DNA of 64,000 nt from Rhynchonema sp. JSB1_4 (taxonomy: Eukaryota > Nematoda > Chromadorea > Monhysterida > Xyalidae), in NCBI GenBank assembly GCA_030248065.1, contig JASAMV010000544.1:59315-123314 (forward strand), in the 5' to 3' direction. Below, piece by piece: positions 32,701 through 47,700 of this stretch (position 1 is the stretch's first letter; every line of letters begins with the position of its first letter). Below the pieces are notes generated by a model that was given only the letters and a program-made list of their open reading frames with translations, was not told the origin of the DNA and made no database searches. Position numbers and translations under genes: made by a program.

Positions 32701-35700
32701 AGTTGATCAGGTACGAGTTATTCCAACCTACCACACAATACCGCCAACAGCAGTTAGCAAGACATTGATTCATTTGCAGTTCCCCTTCGTGACATGATAT
32801 CCGACATTTTGCTGTCGATGAAATACTTCGACGAACACGCGCCATTGCCTGCGCACGATTGGGAGAATCATGAATGCATTGTTGGGCAGATGCTGCTCTG
32901 CGATCGACGGTTCTGGAAAGGTAGCCATGATTTGGGAATTGGTATCAGCAAGTGATCATTTTTGCGGCAGTTGAGTGACTGACCGCGACTTTTGGTAACG
33001 ATAAAGAATATTTACGATATGAAATAGGGTGGCTCATTAATGGTTTATTTTGATTGAGAACCAAGCTGTCGGTCACTATGTGGAAAGTTTCACTATTGGA
33101 GGGTTACTATTGAATAGGGCAGACAGTAGCACCTGGACGACTGTTCCCTTTATAATTTGTTAGTTTAGTCCAAAATTTCTACTTTTCAGGAGCGCGTGTG
33201 GCCAGCCACGAGCTGATTATGGGCAGTGTGCTGATGGGCGTGGAGACGAAGGAGCGATTCGCTCGGTATTTCACGCAGGTATTTGCAATGGATTTGGCAT
33301 TTTCTTCGATTCTGTTGTCAAGTTTCGTCATTGTTGATGTGATTCTATGATGATGACATCGCATCGAACTTCCATATTCCAGTTTACAATGACATTGCAG
33401 TAAAACATTTCCGTTTTAGCATTATAACCAATTAATGCTCGACTTTATCGACGATGACCATGACCATAGTGCATCGGTGGTGTCGCTGACCGTGCAGATG
33501 TATACGGTTGGCTGGCATCTTTTTTTCAATTTTTTGTTGAATGTTGCAGTTTTCCCTCTTTATGGTGACATTTTTGATCACCATGAATTACATTTGGCAG
33601 TTGGGAGGGTAATGTCAGAATTTTAGACCAGTTTGTCGTTCGGAAATATTCAGCGTAACAGAGCTTTACAATAGTGGCTTCACCATAAAGAGAGGAGACG
33701 GTGACTGTCATTCTTTGGAAAAATATTCGAAACACTTTTCAATTACCCAGGTACCAACATTAGCACGTAAACTGATCGCTATGGACAATGCGTTGCAAAT
33801 ATTGCTCCGCTGTTTGCTGAGTGAAACTGAGAAATATGTTATGCCCGGTTGGTGATATTTTCATTATTTTTTTGAAATCATCGTTGTAACTTTATTCTCT
33901 ATCTCATTTCAGCCACTGGCCGATTTGACTTTTCCGGACGCACCTATCCTCCAGTGTTGAGACGATCGCTGTACATTGCGTCGGATATAAAGTGAGTTCG
34001 GTCTGTGTGAATTGTGTTCACTCTTGGTTAGTGGTGATGCGACCACGTGAGTCAAATCACTCCCACTCAAAATTTACTTTGATTTATTTACTTACTATGG
34101 GCCAGAAGCACAACATTTCTGGACTATGTTTTGTTCTAAACCAAGATTTCAGTTCGGAGAATTTTTTATGGTACACTGTACTCTAACTTTAGAGTGACAA
34201 GATCGGGTCACGTAATTTTTGGTGCGGTGGAAATATTCACCACAGAAAGTAGTAATTAGAAGATTAACGGCAGATTGGGGACCAAAATAGCGTTCTGATA
34301 TACTGTACCACATGCGCGTTGACAGTTAGAAGGGCCGCACTGCATGTTGCAACCAAGTTTCCTTTATATGCAGGTATTTGATGAACACAGTGCCGTCACC
34401 TGATGATTGGACCGAGCAGCTTCGTGAGAATTACCTGGTCGGACTGAGATGCCTGATTGAGTTCATGAAGCGCATGCAGGTATACACGTGATAAGTGTTT
34501 TTGTGTTTATTTCGAGTACATGTGATAAGATTTTCAGCTTTATTTCAAAGCCTGTTTGGCCATCGAATCCCATTTTCTGCGCAACACACTGCGTGACATT
34601 TTCCTGTAGATAGGTAGCGAATGACAACGGTTGTGATTGACTGACCTGACGACAGAATGTTTCAGCGATGGCTATTCCTTACAGATGTGCCAGAAATAAT
34701 CCTGCCTTGACATCGGAAATCACAAGCAAATAATGTGAACTCAAAATTAAAAATTTGTTTGTGGTTTATAGGAACGTTAACAACACTTTAAGGGCATGGA
34801 TTCAGTGAAGCGACAGGTGGGCGAGCATCAAGTCTATGAGTCAGAATGGGAGACTGCGTTCAACATTCAGCTGCGATGCGAAGACCTCGTGTCCATGTTC
34901 ATCAATTGGGCTGGCTCGAACGTGAGTGATTTTGGTATTGGATGTATCATTGTGGTATTGAGTTTAACATCAGTGATTTTGTGGAGCGTCTGGCGTGAAG
35001 GTCCCCCACTGCATGCGAATTCGTTGTTAGTAGTGCTCAGACGAAATTGGTGCGCCAGTTCTATCGCAAACTACTGAACCCAAACAATAATGGATGGACA
35101 AACTTCACCAAAACTGGACATTGTCGATTGCTTCGAATGGGCGATTTAGAGTCATGAAGTAGTGAACGACATTATTTTCAGTCCGAAGTCGCTCGTCTCG
35201 CTGTGCAGAAGCTGGTGGCCGCTCTGGCAACCGAAATGCGAAAACCGGACACGGGAGTGCTCAAGATCGAACCGGTCGATTGTGAGTTTTGGTTCTGGTC
35301 TTATTTTTGCGAAATCGGTGCTAGTCAAGAAAAAGTGCAACTGTCTATGAGGAGCATTTTTTTAATCGACAACACCGAGAGGATATTGGTTAAGTGACTG
35401 GTCCAAATCAGACCAAAATGCGTTGAGACTGTTACCACATTGCTGGTAAATTGTTGTCATGACCACGCTCTCAGTCACCATCCGCCCGGACTGGACCATC
35501 CACACGACACACGTGCAATACGATGTGAGTGAGAGCGCAGTGTCAATGCACATACCGCTGTGTCGTCTGTTGGCTGGACTCTACGTGCGATTGGCACCTG
35601 GTGACGGGCCGAACCTCTGTGAAGAGCTGCTGTCACATTTGGATGCTAGCTCGTCGGCTGTGTTGATTGAATTGACGTTGAGGTGCGTGTTGTTGGAATT

Positions 35701-38700
35701 TAGCTGTTATTAGCCTAGAGTTCTTTCTCTTTTGTGGTAATTGGGCACCAATAGAGCATATTCGGTGTTTGGCGCCCATAAAATGGGTGCGATTATTGGG
35801 TTTGTGGTGCCACCGGTGGACGTTGAACCCAGGGCAGAACAGGCCAACCACTATTGATGCTGCCAGATCGAACGAGAGTGCTGCAGCTGAGTTATTGCAA
35901 ACATCACCACCGTGACATTTCAGGGTCGTTGTACTCACAGCACAAGCGCATGCCGGAATGTGGCGTCGCAATGGATTTGCGCTTTTGAATCAGGCGAGCT
36001 AATTTTTTTAGTCATGTTCTGTTTGTCAGACTTCTGATTATCGTGATTGTAAAAGAGGTCCCGAACGCAATTTCCTCCATTCAGATCCACAACTATTACT
36101 CACCGATCTGTCGCACCGAAATGTATGATCGCGATGTATTGATGATGCAGGTGAGGGCATGTTTTCTGTTTCATTTTGGTTCAAGACAATTTTATTTTCA
36201 GATTTTATTTGTGGTAAGGAGAGAAATACACAGTCTGGGGCATGCCTTCATACTACAGTCGACCCTGTTTATAGTAATCCTCCAGTTCCAGTGTAACCCT
36301 CTCTAGTGCCAAATTTGTCATGTCAGGTCTCAATTTTTACGTGCCATAACTCTTATTATGGAAATTTCGTTATTTCTATATAGTGGTGACAAACATTCAA
36401 TTCTCGTGTATTGTATCCTCTGTTATAGGGAATATTTATCAATGGTTGGTCCCAAACTTCCCATTTCCTGTTTGCCGCCACGTGCAAAGTGAATATTCCT
36501 TTCACAGAAAGAGGCTCTGGGCTTCACAATTTTAGATCGGCGCATCAGTAATGGAACCGAACGATTTTCTGATTCGATGTCTGTACAAAATGAATCTGAA
36601 TCGGTGGGCGTCGTGGGATTATGAGGAACGACTGTCACCAGATGAATTGAGTAAATTGGTGGTCACACAAGCCGAGGAATTGATGCAATGGATTATTGTC
36701 ATTGTTGGTTAGTCACATTGGGGGGTGGGGTTGGGTGGTTGACAGATTTATTGGATGGAGCACTCGAAGACAGCCAAACAGTGGTGTCGTTGGGAAATCA
36801 AAAGGTCAGGATACCGATACCGGATACCCAAAACTTTCGGATACCGGGTGCCCGAAATGAAAAATCTCGGATACCCAGGAGGGTTGTTCAAAAACGGTAA
36901 ATTTTTACGGTAAATTAAAAAAGGGTAAAAAAGGGTAAGTTTTTAGAGGAAAATTCAGCAAAATCGGCGTAGGAAGCGCGAAAAATGGTAATTTTGGGGT
37001 TACGCTTGCGTCAGCAAGCAATTTTGAGCATTTTTGGGGGGAATTAAAAGTGGTCGATTTTTGCGTTTTTTTGGAAAAATTTTAGGGTTGGATATCCCTG
37101 GGCAAAAAAGTCAGGATACCGGATACCCCTGGGTGAAAAAATCAAGATATCGGATACCCGTAACCCCCACTCGCCAACGACGCCACTGCAGTAAAATAAA
37201 ATGTTGCTATCAGCCTTTCGATGTTGTCACTTTAAACTGGTGGCACAGGGCCTGGGGCTGGCGTATCATTTTTTGTCGCTGACGTTGGTACCTAAACCCA
37301 GTCACAAACAATCTATGTTCTTTGTTCGCTGATGTTTCACCAACTCATGATTGGGTATCGGAAGGTATCAGATATCGGCACCCGTATCGGCATGCATCGG
37401 GCATTACACCTTTCGTGATTGAAACCCCTTTCTCCAAAACATCTCTCCAGATGTTCACTGTTTTGTGAACTAAATTTTTTTCAAAATGTATGTGGGAGCT
37501 CGACAGAGCAAGATTTTTATAAAAAAATCGTTTACGCGCGTACTCAGTGGTTATCTAAAAAATCAGGCGCGAAACCCTCAAATTTGCTATAAAAAACGGC
37601 GTTTCTATGGGTATTTTGGCGTTATCGGGTATCTGGTTATTTTCGAAGTATCGGGTGTCGGCTTTTTTCATGAACTATCGGGTATCGGCATAATCCCGAT
37701 ACCGATCCCGAGCCATGATACACACGAGTCATTTGTTATCCATATTTAACACACTTCATGTTTGTTTATGAAACATCACGTTGTGTGTCACACACAGGTG
37801 AGCGCTACCATTTCGGTGTGTCCAACGCATCGCTGCAGGACTACGTGCGCCGTGAGGTGGTCCACTTGTTGTGCAAAGGACCCACTGCTTATAGCAAGAT
37901 ACAGAAGCGATTGTCGTTTGATCCCATGTTGGAGAAATTGGCCATTGAAGACACTGTCAAAGAACTGGCCACGTTCAAGTGCGTGTTTTATCGAACTTGT
38001 GTTTGCTTTGTTTGGTACTGTTTGCTCTCTTTCTAATGACTCGATCCCGGTATTTTCGGTTATCATGTTGGATAGACATTCCCTGCATAGAATTTAGTAA
38101 TTAGGAGGTTTATGACAGACTGGCAAGCAAAATGTCGTTCAGAGCTAGCCACTATGCACAGGATTACTTGAAGGGGTTGCACTGCAAAAGCGACAATGAT
38201 GCAGAACTTAGGACACCTTTGACAGTCCGCTGAAAACACAGATAATTGCGTATTCTGAGTCGCTTGCTCATCTTACAAATTTTGTGAACCAAAATATTTA
38301 CAAAAACAAATAACATCAAGATTGTTCTTTGCTTATTTTACCAAGTTGGTGCTTATCTTATTGTAATTGTGGCAGGAAGCCATCTGGCACGGCAGCAGGC
38401 ACTTTCGAATTGAAGCCCGAATTTCGTTCGATGTACACACCGTACTTCTATCATTTCTCGAAGGCCGATGTCTCCGTGGTTAGTTGTACATCTTCGCAGA
38501 TAATATGTGCTTTGTAAAACAAGAGGGCCGCTGGCTAAATTGGAGATCAGAAACCAGGTGATCCAGTGGTGCCGTTGGGAAATCAAAAAGTCCGGATACC
38601 GAATAAACAAAATCCAAAATTTTCGGATGCCGGATATCCGAAATGAAAAATCACGAACACCTGGCGGGTTGCCCCACCCCACATCAAAAATCTCGGATAC

Positions 38701-41700
38701 ATGAATTTTGTAGTGAAAAATTGAGCAAAGTCGCTCTAGAAAGAAAGTCAGGATACCCCTTGGGTGAAAAAATGAAGACACCGGATACTATGGGGTAACC
38801 CCCTTCCCCCTCCAACGACACCATTGTCGGATTGTCCGATCACAGTTCATGGTTTTGCTGCCTTCTGCTGGTGAGCAAGACAGATCCGATCACATCATAG
38901 TTATTGATCGACGTGGAACCATCACATAAGTCGGTCATCAGTTTTACCGGTCAAAGCAACCGAGCAACCGTTATATTTCCCAATTTTCTTCCCCAGGCCG
39001 AGCAACAGCAACAGAAAGACCGCACGCTGTTCCTTCCCCCTTCGCCGCCCACGTTCGTGCCCCGGTTCGCGCGCCTTCCCCGCCTGTTGTGTTGCGATGT
39101 GATGCTGCAGCTGATGACTGTATCGTTGGAAAGGGGCACCAGACGCAGTCGGTTCAGTAGTGACGGACTGTTGCAGCGGGTTGGTGGTGGTTCGTTTGGT
39201 GTTGATTTTGATACAGACTACTCTCTGTACCGTGGTATGTTCGAAACGGAAACGGAACTTGTCGATTTTGGGCATTCCAAAATATTCACAATGTAGAGTG
39301 CGCAGGTGTAATGACAGAAGCAACATATTGGAAACCAAAATATGTTATAAGTAAAATATAGAATTTAGCAGCAGCACCAGCAACAGTATCTTACATGTCA
39401 GGTTCTTTACCTAATCGGTATGGCGTTGAACGAAGAATTCCTGGACCCGGTGGGATACAGATTCACACAAGTCACGGATGATTGGGCCAAAAAATGTGCA
39501 CAGCCATCGATATTGCAGCTGATGCAGAAACTGGCTGGAACACCCGAAGCCACGGAGTGTTCCGGAGTGTTGAATGCGGTGCTGCAGGTTGAATTTTGGT
39601 TTGAGTTTTTGGAGATACACTGCGCTCTTCTTATATTGATTCGGTTTTGGGTGTTCTTTACAGTTGTGAAAAGTGCCGTCCCCGGTTATTTCGCTAATAT
39701 CGTCACGAAAAATGTCTGAATTTCGGGAATATCATTCGTGCGGCCTGGTAGCAACTTTTACGCTTATCGATTTTGTCGAACAACAACAAGTAAAGCATGC
39801 CCGAATGTTTTCTTTGAAAAAGTCATGCACCGTTCTGAGCCTGCCATGCGTGAATGTGCGGCACAGCACAAAGCGTTCATTGTTACTCTCCCCAGTTGCA
39901 GCGTTACCAAGACGCATGCGCGCTGCACGAAGATGCCAGTCAGCTGTCGTCAACTGCGGATCGATCAAGATTGGACTCATCCGCCATGGACGATGGGCAA
40001 AGTGCCAAGTCGGAAGAGGAGGAACGTCAACGAAGACAGAAGATTGCGAATGAGAAAAGGAAGAGGGCGATGGACCAGATGGCCAGACTGCAGAAACAGT
40101 TCGCTAGTGTGAGTGCGATGGTTTTTGGGTTTATTTGTTGCTTTGGGTGGATAAAAATGCATCAGAAAGCATTTTGTAACCAACTTTAAAGTTTTTGTGT
40201 ATGTAAAAGAAGCCTTTTCTTTTTTCAGCAAAACAAAGCTCTACTTGCTGAAGAGGAAGACGAAGAGTTTCCCCAGGACGAAACCTGTGACTCTTGGTTG
40301 GTTGTTGTTAAGTTTGCTCGCCCCAGCGGGTCTCTTTATAGTCAATCCCTCTGCATAGTGACCATGTTGGCAGCCATTTTGGTCGTTCTAGGTTGCAGAC
40401 GTTAATTTTTATCAGCGAATATTCTTCATCGTGACCAAAAATGTCGTCCCCCAATTTTGTCACCATAACTGGGGCAGAGTAGATAATAATTTCTCATGTT
40501 TCTCATCATCATGTCAACGATCAACATGCAGCACTCTACGCAACCCCGACTGTTTCCCGGTGGCCGTCGGACCCGGTCGTACCCCGATTGTCTCCGGCAA
40601 AACACGTCGTGTCACGTGCATACTGTGCCAAGAGACCGAACCAGCAGACACCACTGGCAAACCGATGGTCTATGCCGCTTATGTCCAACCGTGAGTGTAG
40701 ATGTTGCATGGCTGGTTTTTTCATCAAACAAAACTAGGTGTTATCGGAACTCTTTTAGCCGCCAGAAAGGTATTGTGACCAGCGTTAGAGGGATGTCGGG
40801 TCGGGTGCCAAAAAGGTGTAGTTGTCGCTGTCGGGTGCCTCCAGCTTTTGAGACCCGACATCCGCACTTATGGTTCAAAGCATCAATTTTGCTGAGACAA
40901 GAATTTTGAGAGAAAATTTTCTTCGAACCAAATGTATCTCAAGGCGCCGAATGTTATGTTTTGGTGTTTATTTCGCTTGAAGAAGCGTGCATTCAGTAAA
41001 TTGAGCCACAAAATTGCATTAATGATGCAAATATCCAACATTTTGCCTGTTTTTGGGTCAAAACTGGATGTCAGGTTAGGGTATTTGTTGAACTGTCGGA
41101 TGTCGCCTTTTTTATCAGACGTCGCGTGTCGGGTACTTCCAGATGTCGGGTGTCGGCTACTCCCCCCCTAATTGTGACGCCTAAAGGCCAGAACCACACC
41201 AGCCAAGGGAGCTTACTTTTGAGCGACGTACATATCTCCTTTTAAGGTGCGAACCCTTAAAATATTCGTTATAAAGAGCGATACTGAGAGTATACACTGT
41301 ACTAACACACGTGATTAAAAAATACTTGAAAGACACGATTTTTTTTAGCAACATTCACAATTTCATATCTGCAGGTCAGCAGTTTTCTCGTCGCGTCACA
41401 GCGGCCAAACTCGACCCGATTACCGTCGTCAAGCATCGAAAGACATCGACGTTGTGTACTTCGGTGCTGATCACGTCACCGTGCCGCCCATACATGTCAG
41501 CACGTGTGCACACACAATGCACGCCACGTGCTATGCGCAGTTAGTGTTGTTCATTTGTTGAATTCTGGAACTGGGGATACTAGTTTACCAGGCGGTTTCA
41601 GTTGCTGAAAAACAACAGCACCAGTACTTTATCAGAAGGATCGAACTTGGTGAATGGTGATTGTTATCGTATTTGTTGGTGCACGCGTGTTGTGCATAAC

Positions 41701-44700
41701 TTTTGTGTTGCGACTACCATGAATTACCTTGGAAACGCATTTTAACCTGATTGAATGAAGCGTTTTCAATGAATCTCAGAATGACGTTCATAAAGGCGAT
41801 GCAATCGGTCCGAGTAACCAGGATCAGACCGATCACCAAATTCGGTATCGTACTTGATATTTATAATTTTTCTCGCACTGTCAGATTCGTAAAGAATCTA
41901 CGCGAGCGTGACCGCGGCCGAGGCCGGCACAATCTGATGCTGTTCGTCGTGCGCACTGACGACGGCGAGTACTTGTGTCCGTTATGTAAACGATTGAGCA
42001 ATGCTGCGCTGCCGGTGCTGCCGCCGTTGCATCAGTTGCATCTGTGAGTGAGCGGGCTTCATTTTGGGGGTGCCGTTTTGGGAGAACCACGCTCAAATGT
42101 CACAGTTGACGTCACATGCTGCTGCCTGGCATAGTGTGTAGCACCAGCGCTAATAGTCAGCAATGAGGTATGGCTTTGTGGGGACAAAATTCAGTCCGGT
42201 CATTTTCTACCACTTAGATTATTCACGTTGTATACCAGGTTGCACTGGAAACCAAATTGCCAATCACTATGAGAATGGAAGGTTTCACTACGTGGGGTCA
42301 TTATAAAGGCGATACATTGTTTTGTTATGGTCGGACGGTCTATTGAATTTTTTATTCAGTCGATTAGCTTTGGCATCACCGACGTTGAACATCAACTTTG
42401 CATCGTGACCTGGCGTAGCTCAGGACAATTAAGTCCAAAATGAACACGAACGAGTAACTATTGTCATTCCAGTAAATCGACGCCCCCATCTCGTCACACG
42501 AGCGTGTCGACGGATGCACAGAGCACCAGTGCACAAATGGAAACGGCTAAATCGAGTGTGCGATCGTCGAAACAGTTGGTGTTCGAGAAATGGCTCAATT
42601 ATGTGGCTCTGGTTAGTGGAGGGAGGAGTCCCTGTTTTTACCATTCACATTAGTCAAAAGCGAACAGGCCAGTAATAATAATAAATAATAAGCATTTCAG
42701 CTAGTCAAACAACAGCTGCTACCGTCAAAACCATCGCTGCAAAGAAAAAAGAAATCAGCACCGGAACTGCGCAGTAAACGTGCCGGGTCAACGTCTGCGA
42801 CGAGTGCCACTGGAACAAAACGTCATCTCACCATTACATTGAGACGTAGACGGGCAGTGTCTGCAAGTGTGGCTGGACCTTCGTTGGGAAGCAATGCTGC
42901 TGCCAGTGCAAGCACCACTCTGACTGCCGGCTCGGTGAGGAGTTTTGATGAAAACGCTTGTTATTTGTACTACATCTTATCGAAAATCCCGAAATGGAAA
43001 ACCCAAGTAATCACAAAAACGAAAAAGCCTAAGAAACAAGTAAATGGAAAAGTATTTTTGTCAGAAATCGGAATCCGTGGCTCGTGACACAGAAGTGAAA
43101 CATCACTCCCCCGCTTGTGAATTTGGCTTTTCTACCTGTGCTTCGGCATACGCGAAGGCCTGAGATTGCGCTTGGTGTGGCCAGAAATGTACCAGTGCCC
43201 ATTTTCTGTGTACGAACAGCATGAATACTTTTATGACACGCACACATTTTTCGGGGCTTTTGTTCCTGGGAGCTTTTTCGGTTTTTTTCTGGGTTTTCGA
43301 CTAGTCTAGGAAGTTTGTGTGCGCAGGCGCGTCATTTTCACGTTTTCTGTTTTAAATTCTGTCGTTCATTATATTTTTCAGCAGTTCGCTCCTTCAACAG
43401 CTGCACAACAGTCAACAACGGCAACCAGCCAGCCAACTGCGGAAGAGCCCGTGCAAGAGGTTATTATTTCATTTTCTTTTCTGGCTTTGTGATCTCGAAA
43501 TTGCTAAAATACAACTTGGGATATGGCGTTTGTTAACTTGAACGTATACTACGTATGCTATTTTACCTTTATATTGTATTTCACGTTACAAGTTTGTCAG
43601 CAGAGTGCTCCCGACACGGACGAGTTCCATGTTGCGTATGAGGAACAGCCATCGGACGAACACATGCATTTGGGCACGGAGGATGAAGAGGAACATGAGG
43701 AGGACTCCGAACCGGAATCGTACAATTCAACTAGTGAATGGGACAGTGCTACTGGTCGGTCAGCAGGGAGTATTGAGTGCTCTTTCAATATATAATATGT
43801 ATAAGTGAGTTCAGATTGTTCGTGAACGTGACACTGGTATGGTTGGAAGTTCAGCTGAATTCGGGGTGGGGGGATAATGTAGATTATATCGAAGAAGTTG
43901 TAGCACAAAATGCGCAGTGTTAAACTGATAAAATATCCCTACTTGCCGCTGGAAAGAATACCCTGGATTGAATTATTGCATTGTATTGATGCATGAGAAG
44001 TGTAGCACCTTCGAATGACATCTGACAGTAATGTCAGCATTTCTGAAAATCCCGTAAAATACTGTCACCACATTGCTATTTTGTTACAGAAGACGAGTCC
44101 GAGTCACATGGGCCCGAGACGGGTGTGCGTGGATGGCGTCAAGCGCTGTTGGGGCGAGTGTTACCGATCTTGGGACTGTCGTCACACGAAAGGGAACGGT
44201 GTGTGCATGGCGATCCTCACTCTTCCATAATGAGTTTGATTAACTTTTTCTTTGCAGGGTGAAAGATGCATTCGGTCCGAACGCAGGGCACTGTTGGGTG
44301 TTAAAGGACTTCGCATTTGCTGTCGGCTCGGTTGGTTGCAATTCGTCGCCGACTTTTGCGTTCATTGCGAACTGGCAATACTGGAATCCTTTAATAAAAA
44401 CGAATTTCACCAAGATGCAGTGACATGCAAACATGACCAAGCAACATCGCTTTGCAGCACGGTCTTGGCACCGAGGACGTACCTTTTGCGACATCAGCCA
44501 TTCTGTTGTGGCAATGCACGGCCTACACGGTGCGATGTTTGGCCACCGTAACCAGATTTGAAGGCAAACCGCTGTTTGGAGCGCACAACGTCAGACAGGT
44601 TACTACGTTTGGGTAGAACGATGATTTTGGCTTAATTGTTTTTTGTTTTTTTTGTGTCTTTCACTGTGTAACTGAACATTGGCAAGCTCGCCCCAATGTT

Positions 44701-47700
44701 TGCTTCCATTCTGTTTCTTGGGTGGTTGGGCTTTGTGCAAAATAGAGAACTGTAAATTTTGTGTCCCACGTAATATTGCCGGATTGGGCTGATCTGTGTT
44801 GGAGTCGAGGGAACCCAACCGCCACCCCTCCCACTCCAGTGCGAAATGCTCAGCTAGTCAAATGTTGTGGCTGTGCTTGTGGCCGACATTCCCTTCACTT
44901 CTACGTCCAGTCAGTACCAACATCATATTGGCCAATGGCATTGTTGCAGTACGACAGTCTGTACGGCGTGTGTCGTGCGGCGGTGTCATCGACGTTGTTG
45001 ACACGCACAGCCAGATGTCGAACCATCGCTGCCAGACTGACACGTGCGTTGATCGATCCGGTTGATGTCGGCGACACACCCAATGTGATCCAGTTGGACA
45101 TGCTCACCTGGATGGTCAGTGACGGCAATATAGAAGCGCCGTTTAATTCTAGTTTGAATTATTGCAGTTTTGCAACAGTACCAAGCGTTACAATTATCTG
45201 ACTTTGTAGACTTCCAACTTGTGCACAGGTGGTGACGTCATGCTGCAACTGGCATTCACCCTCTCGATACCACGAACATCACTACTTGCGATTGGCACTG
45301 ACGGCCTATATGTTCCAGTTGTTGGTCAGTCACGAACAGACACACTGTGACAAACAACGCACCACGCAGGTGGGATCATTGGCATTGTTTTGGAGCATGG
45401 GTGTTTGCTGTTGGTTGATCGAGAAATCTGCTGATGTTTTACGGATATATGGGCTTGCTTGCCTTGCCAAGGTGGAATTGTTCAATTATGGCGACGCGCA
45501 TCAAGACAACACGCGCTAAAAATTGCGCAGCGTTATTTATACTGTATGTATCTATTTTTATTCGTATCAGTTTCATTCAGTTCGAGCGTTCTGTGTGAAA
45601 TACAACCTCGTATTGGCTGAAGATTCGGTGAGCTTTCGACCTCTCCCGACAATCACAACACAAAAAGACGAAAGAAGACTGTTTCTCGCTTTATCTTCGA
45701 TCAATTCATAGTACTGCAGGGTGCAAATTCACCATTTGATTCCAGAATGATTTTTATAATGCAATAATGTTGCTCCGAATAAGCTCATTGTTCAGAAAGT
45801 CAGTTCATGGATTTTTTTAACCAAATTTAGTAGCTTTTTAGCTACTAAATTTTTTGAAAAGCTAGTAAATTTTCAAATTTAGTAGCCTAAAAGCTACTAA
45901 ATTTTGTATGTTGGCCCAAAAAGCTAGTAAATTGGCTTTTCAGCGGCAAAAAAGCTACTAAATTATTGATTTTACTAGCTTCTTGCTACTAGCCCATTTT
46001 GAAAAAATAAACGCTGAGTCAGTTGATGTTTCCATGACCTTACTGGCGTCATCTGTCGCCTGCAATTTGCGTTAACGGTGATAAATTAAAAACCAAAAGA
46101 ACCGTCGGACGTTTCAGCCGGTGAGCGAGCTGTTCGCAGCGCTGTATCGTGCACAACACCATTCAGCACTGAAACGCACCGAGCCCAGTGTGTGTGTCTG
46201 TGACGAGTGCCAGTGCGCATTGATGAAACATCTGCATGTTGGACTGACTGAGTGGCTGCGCGCTGCTGCACTGTTTTGGCACGCTGTTAGCTCGGTACCG
46301 CCACCGGAGGCACTCAAAGGTGGGTGTTGTTTTGTTGTTTTTATATTTCGCGCACGTTTGCATTTGGCTTCTTTACGAAATCCAGGCTTTCTTTAATTTG
46401 ATTGTTTTGCCATATTATCCAATTATCAGTGTTATCAACGAACATTATTTGAAGACCCGAGCGTGGACGAGCTGGAGCCGATCTGTCGTTATCTGGGTCT
46501 GCCCGCCCACATCGATCAGCTGGTCAATCTGCTGGCGTGCAGCGCTGAGGCGATCGCGTTGCACAACTTGTGAGTCAGCAGCTAGCTTACTTGTAACTTT
46601 TGCATAATTTCAATGTGCAAATGTTATAATAGTAGTAGATGTCGGATAGATGTACGTGACGTGACCAAGCCAAATCCGCTCAGACGGATCACCGTGTTTG
46701 ATGCCGTCGCGTAAAAGTTGCTCTGTTGTAAGTACTGTACAATATAGTCAATTAATGTTTGAATAACATTTTGGTCCCCAATCCTACCATTGTATTCAGT
46801 GAATATTCTTTTTCTTCGTAGTAAAATGACCAAAAAATGGTGGGTCCTGATCAAGTCACTATGAAGAGGGTGCAGCCCTCTGGTTGCAGGTGGCTGACAC
46901 ACGCGGCGTCTGGCCGGGACTCGATTGCGTTGGTGCGGCAACCGTTGATGCCCAACGAACTGATCCAGCTTCCGGACGATTTTGGTGAACTCATCAACCA
47001 GGCTGTGTCATTCAGGTGACGTTTTTGTGACGAAATGTTTTCGACTGTAATATATGAGAGGTGTCAAACTTGATGGTGTGTTTGCACCGGCTCGGAACTG
47101 ACTTGCTCATTTTGTTGTAATGAAGGATAGTTTGAGAGCAAAGCAATCGATGATGTGACGCATTTTGATTAGCTTAATCATGTTCCCACACAGCAAGTGA
47201 ATATCTTTCATGATGTTCGAACCGAAGTCACAGACCGTAACCCCAGAGGTATTTTTTATCCTAAAAGAGTTGCCAAACCAAGACTTGCTCGAAATTTAAA
47301 ACTTAATACAAATTGGTTGTGCCACTTTGCATTCGCTCATTAAGTGTGAATTGCTTGTCCGTTTCGAACTGTTTCACGGACAGGCGGGCTGTGCATCAGG
47401 CCACCATCAGTCAGTGCGGATGTGCCAGGTGAGCCTGTAATGCTTCACTATATACTGCAGTTGTCCCATGCTGAACAGTGATGACAGTTCGCGAGCGCCC
47501 TCGCTGTGTCTGTTGTGTGGCACAATGTTGTGCTCCCAGTCGTATTGCTGTCAACAGATAGTCGATAACAACCAACAAGTTGGCGCTTGTAATTGGCACA
47601 TGCGCACATGTACCGGACCGGCTGGCGCGTTATTCATGCGGTTAGTTTATTTTTGAAAGAAACCAATTTCATTCACCTTTGTTGTTATTGCAAGCGTTGG

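Noticed and set aside
32695..32711. Mini-exon TTGGAGTTGATCAG in the UBR gene
   Set aside because: It has splice-like borders, but joining exon 9 straight to 32780 keeps the frame and the family alignment, while including it breaks the frame.
38922..39338. Minus-strand frame of 138 codons
   Set aside because: It is the shadow of UBR exon 24, whose plus-strand reading matches the family.
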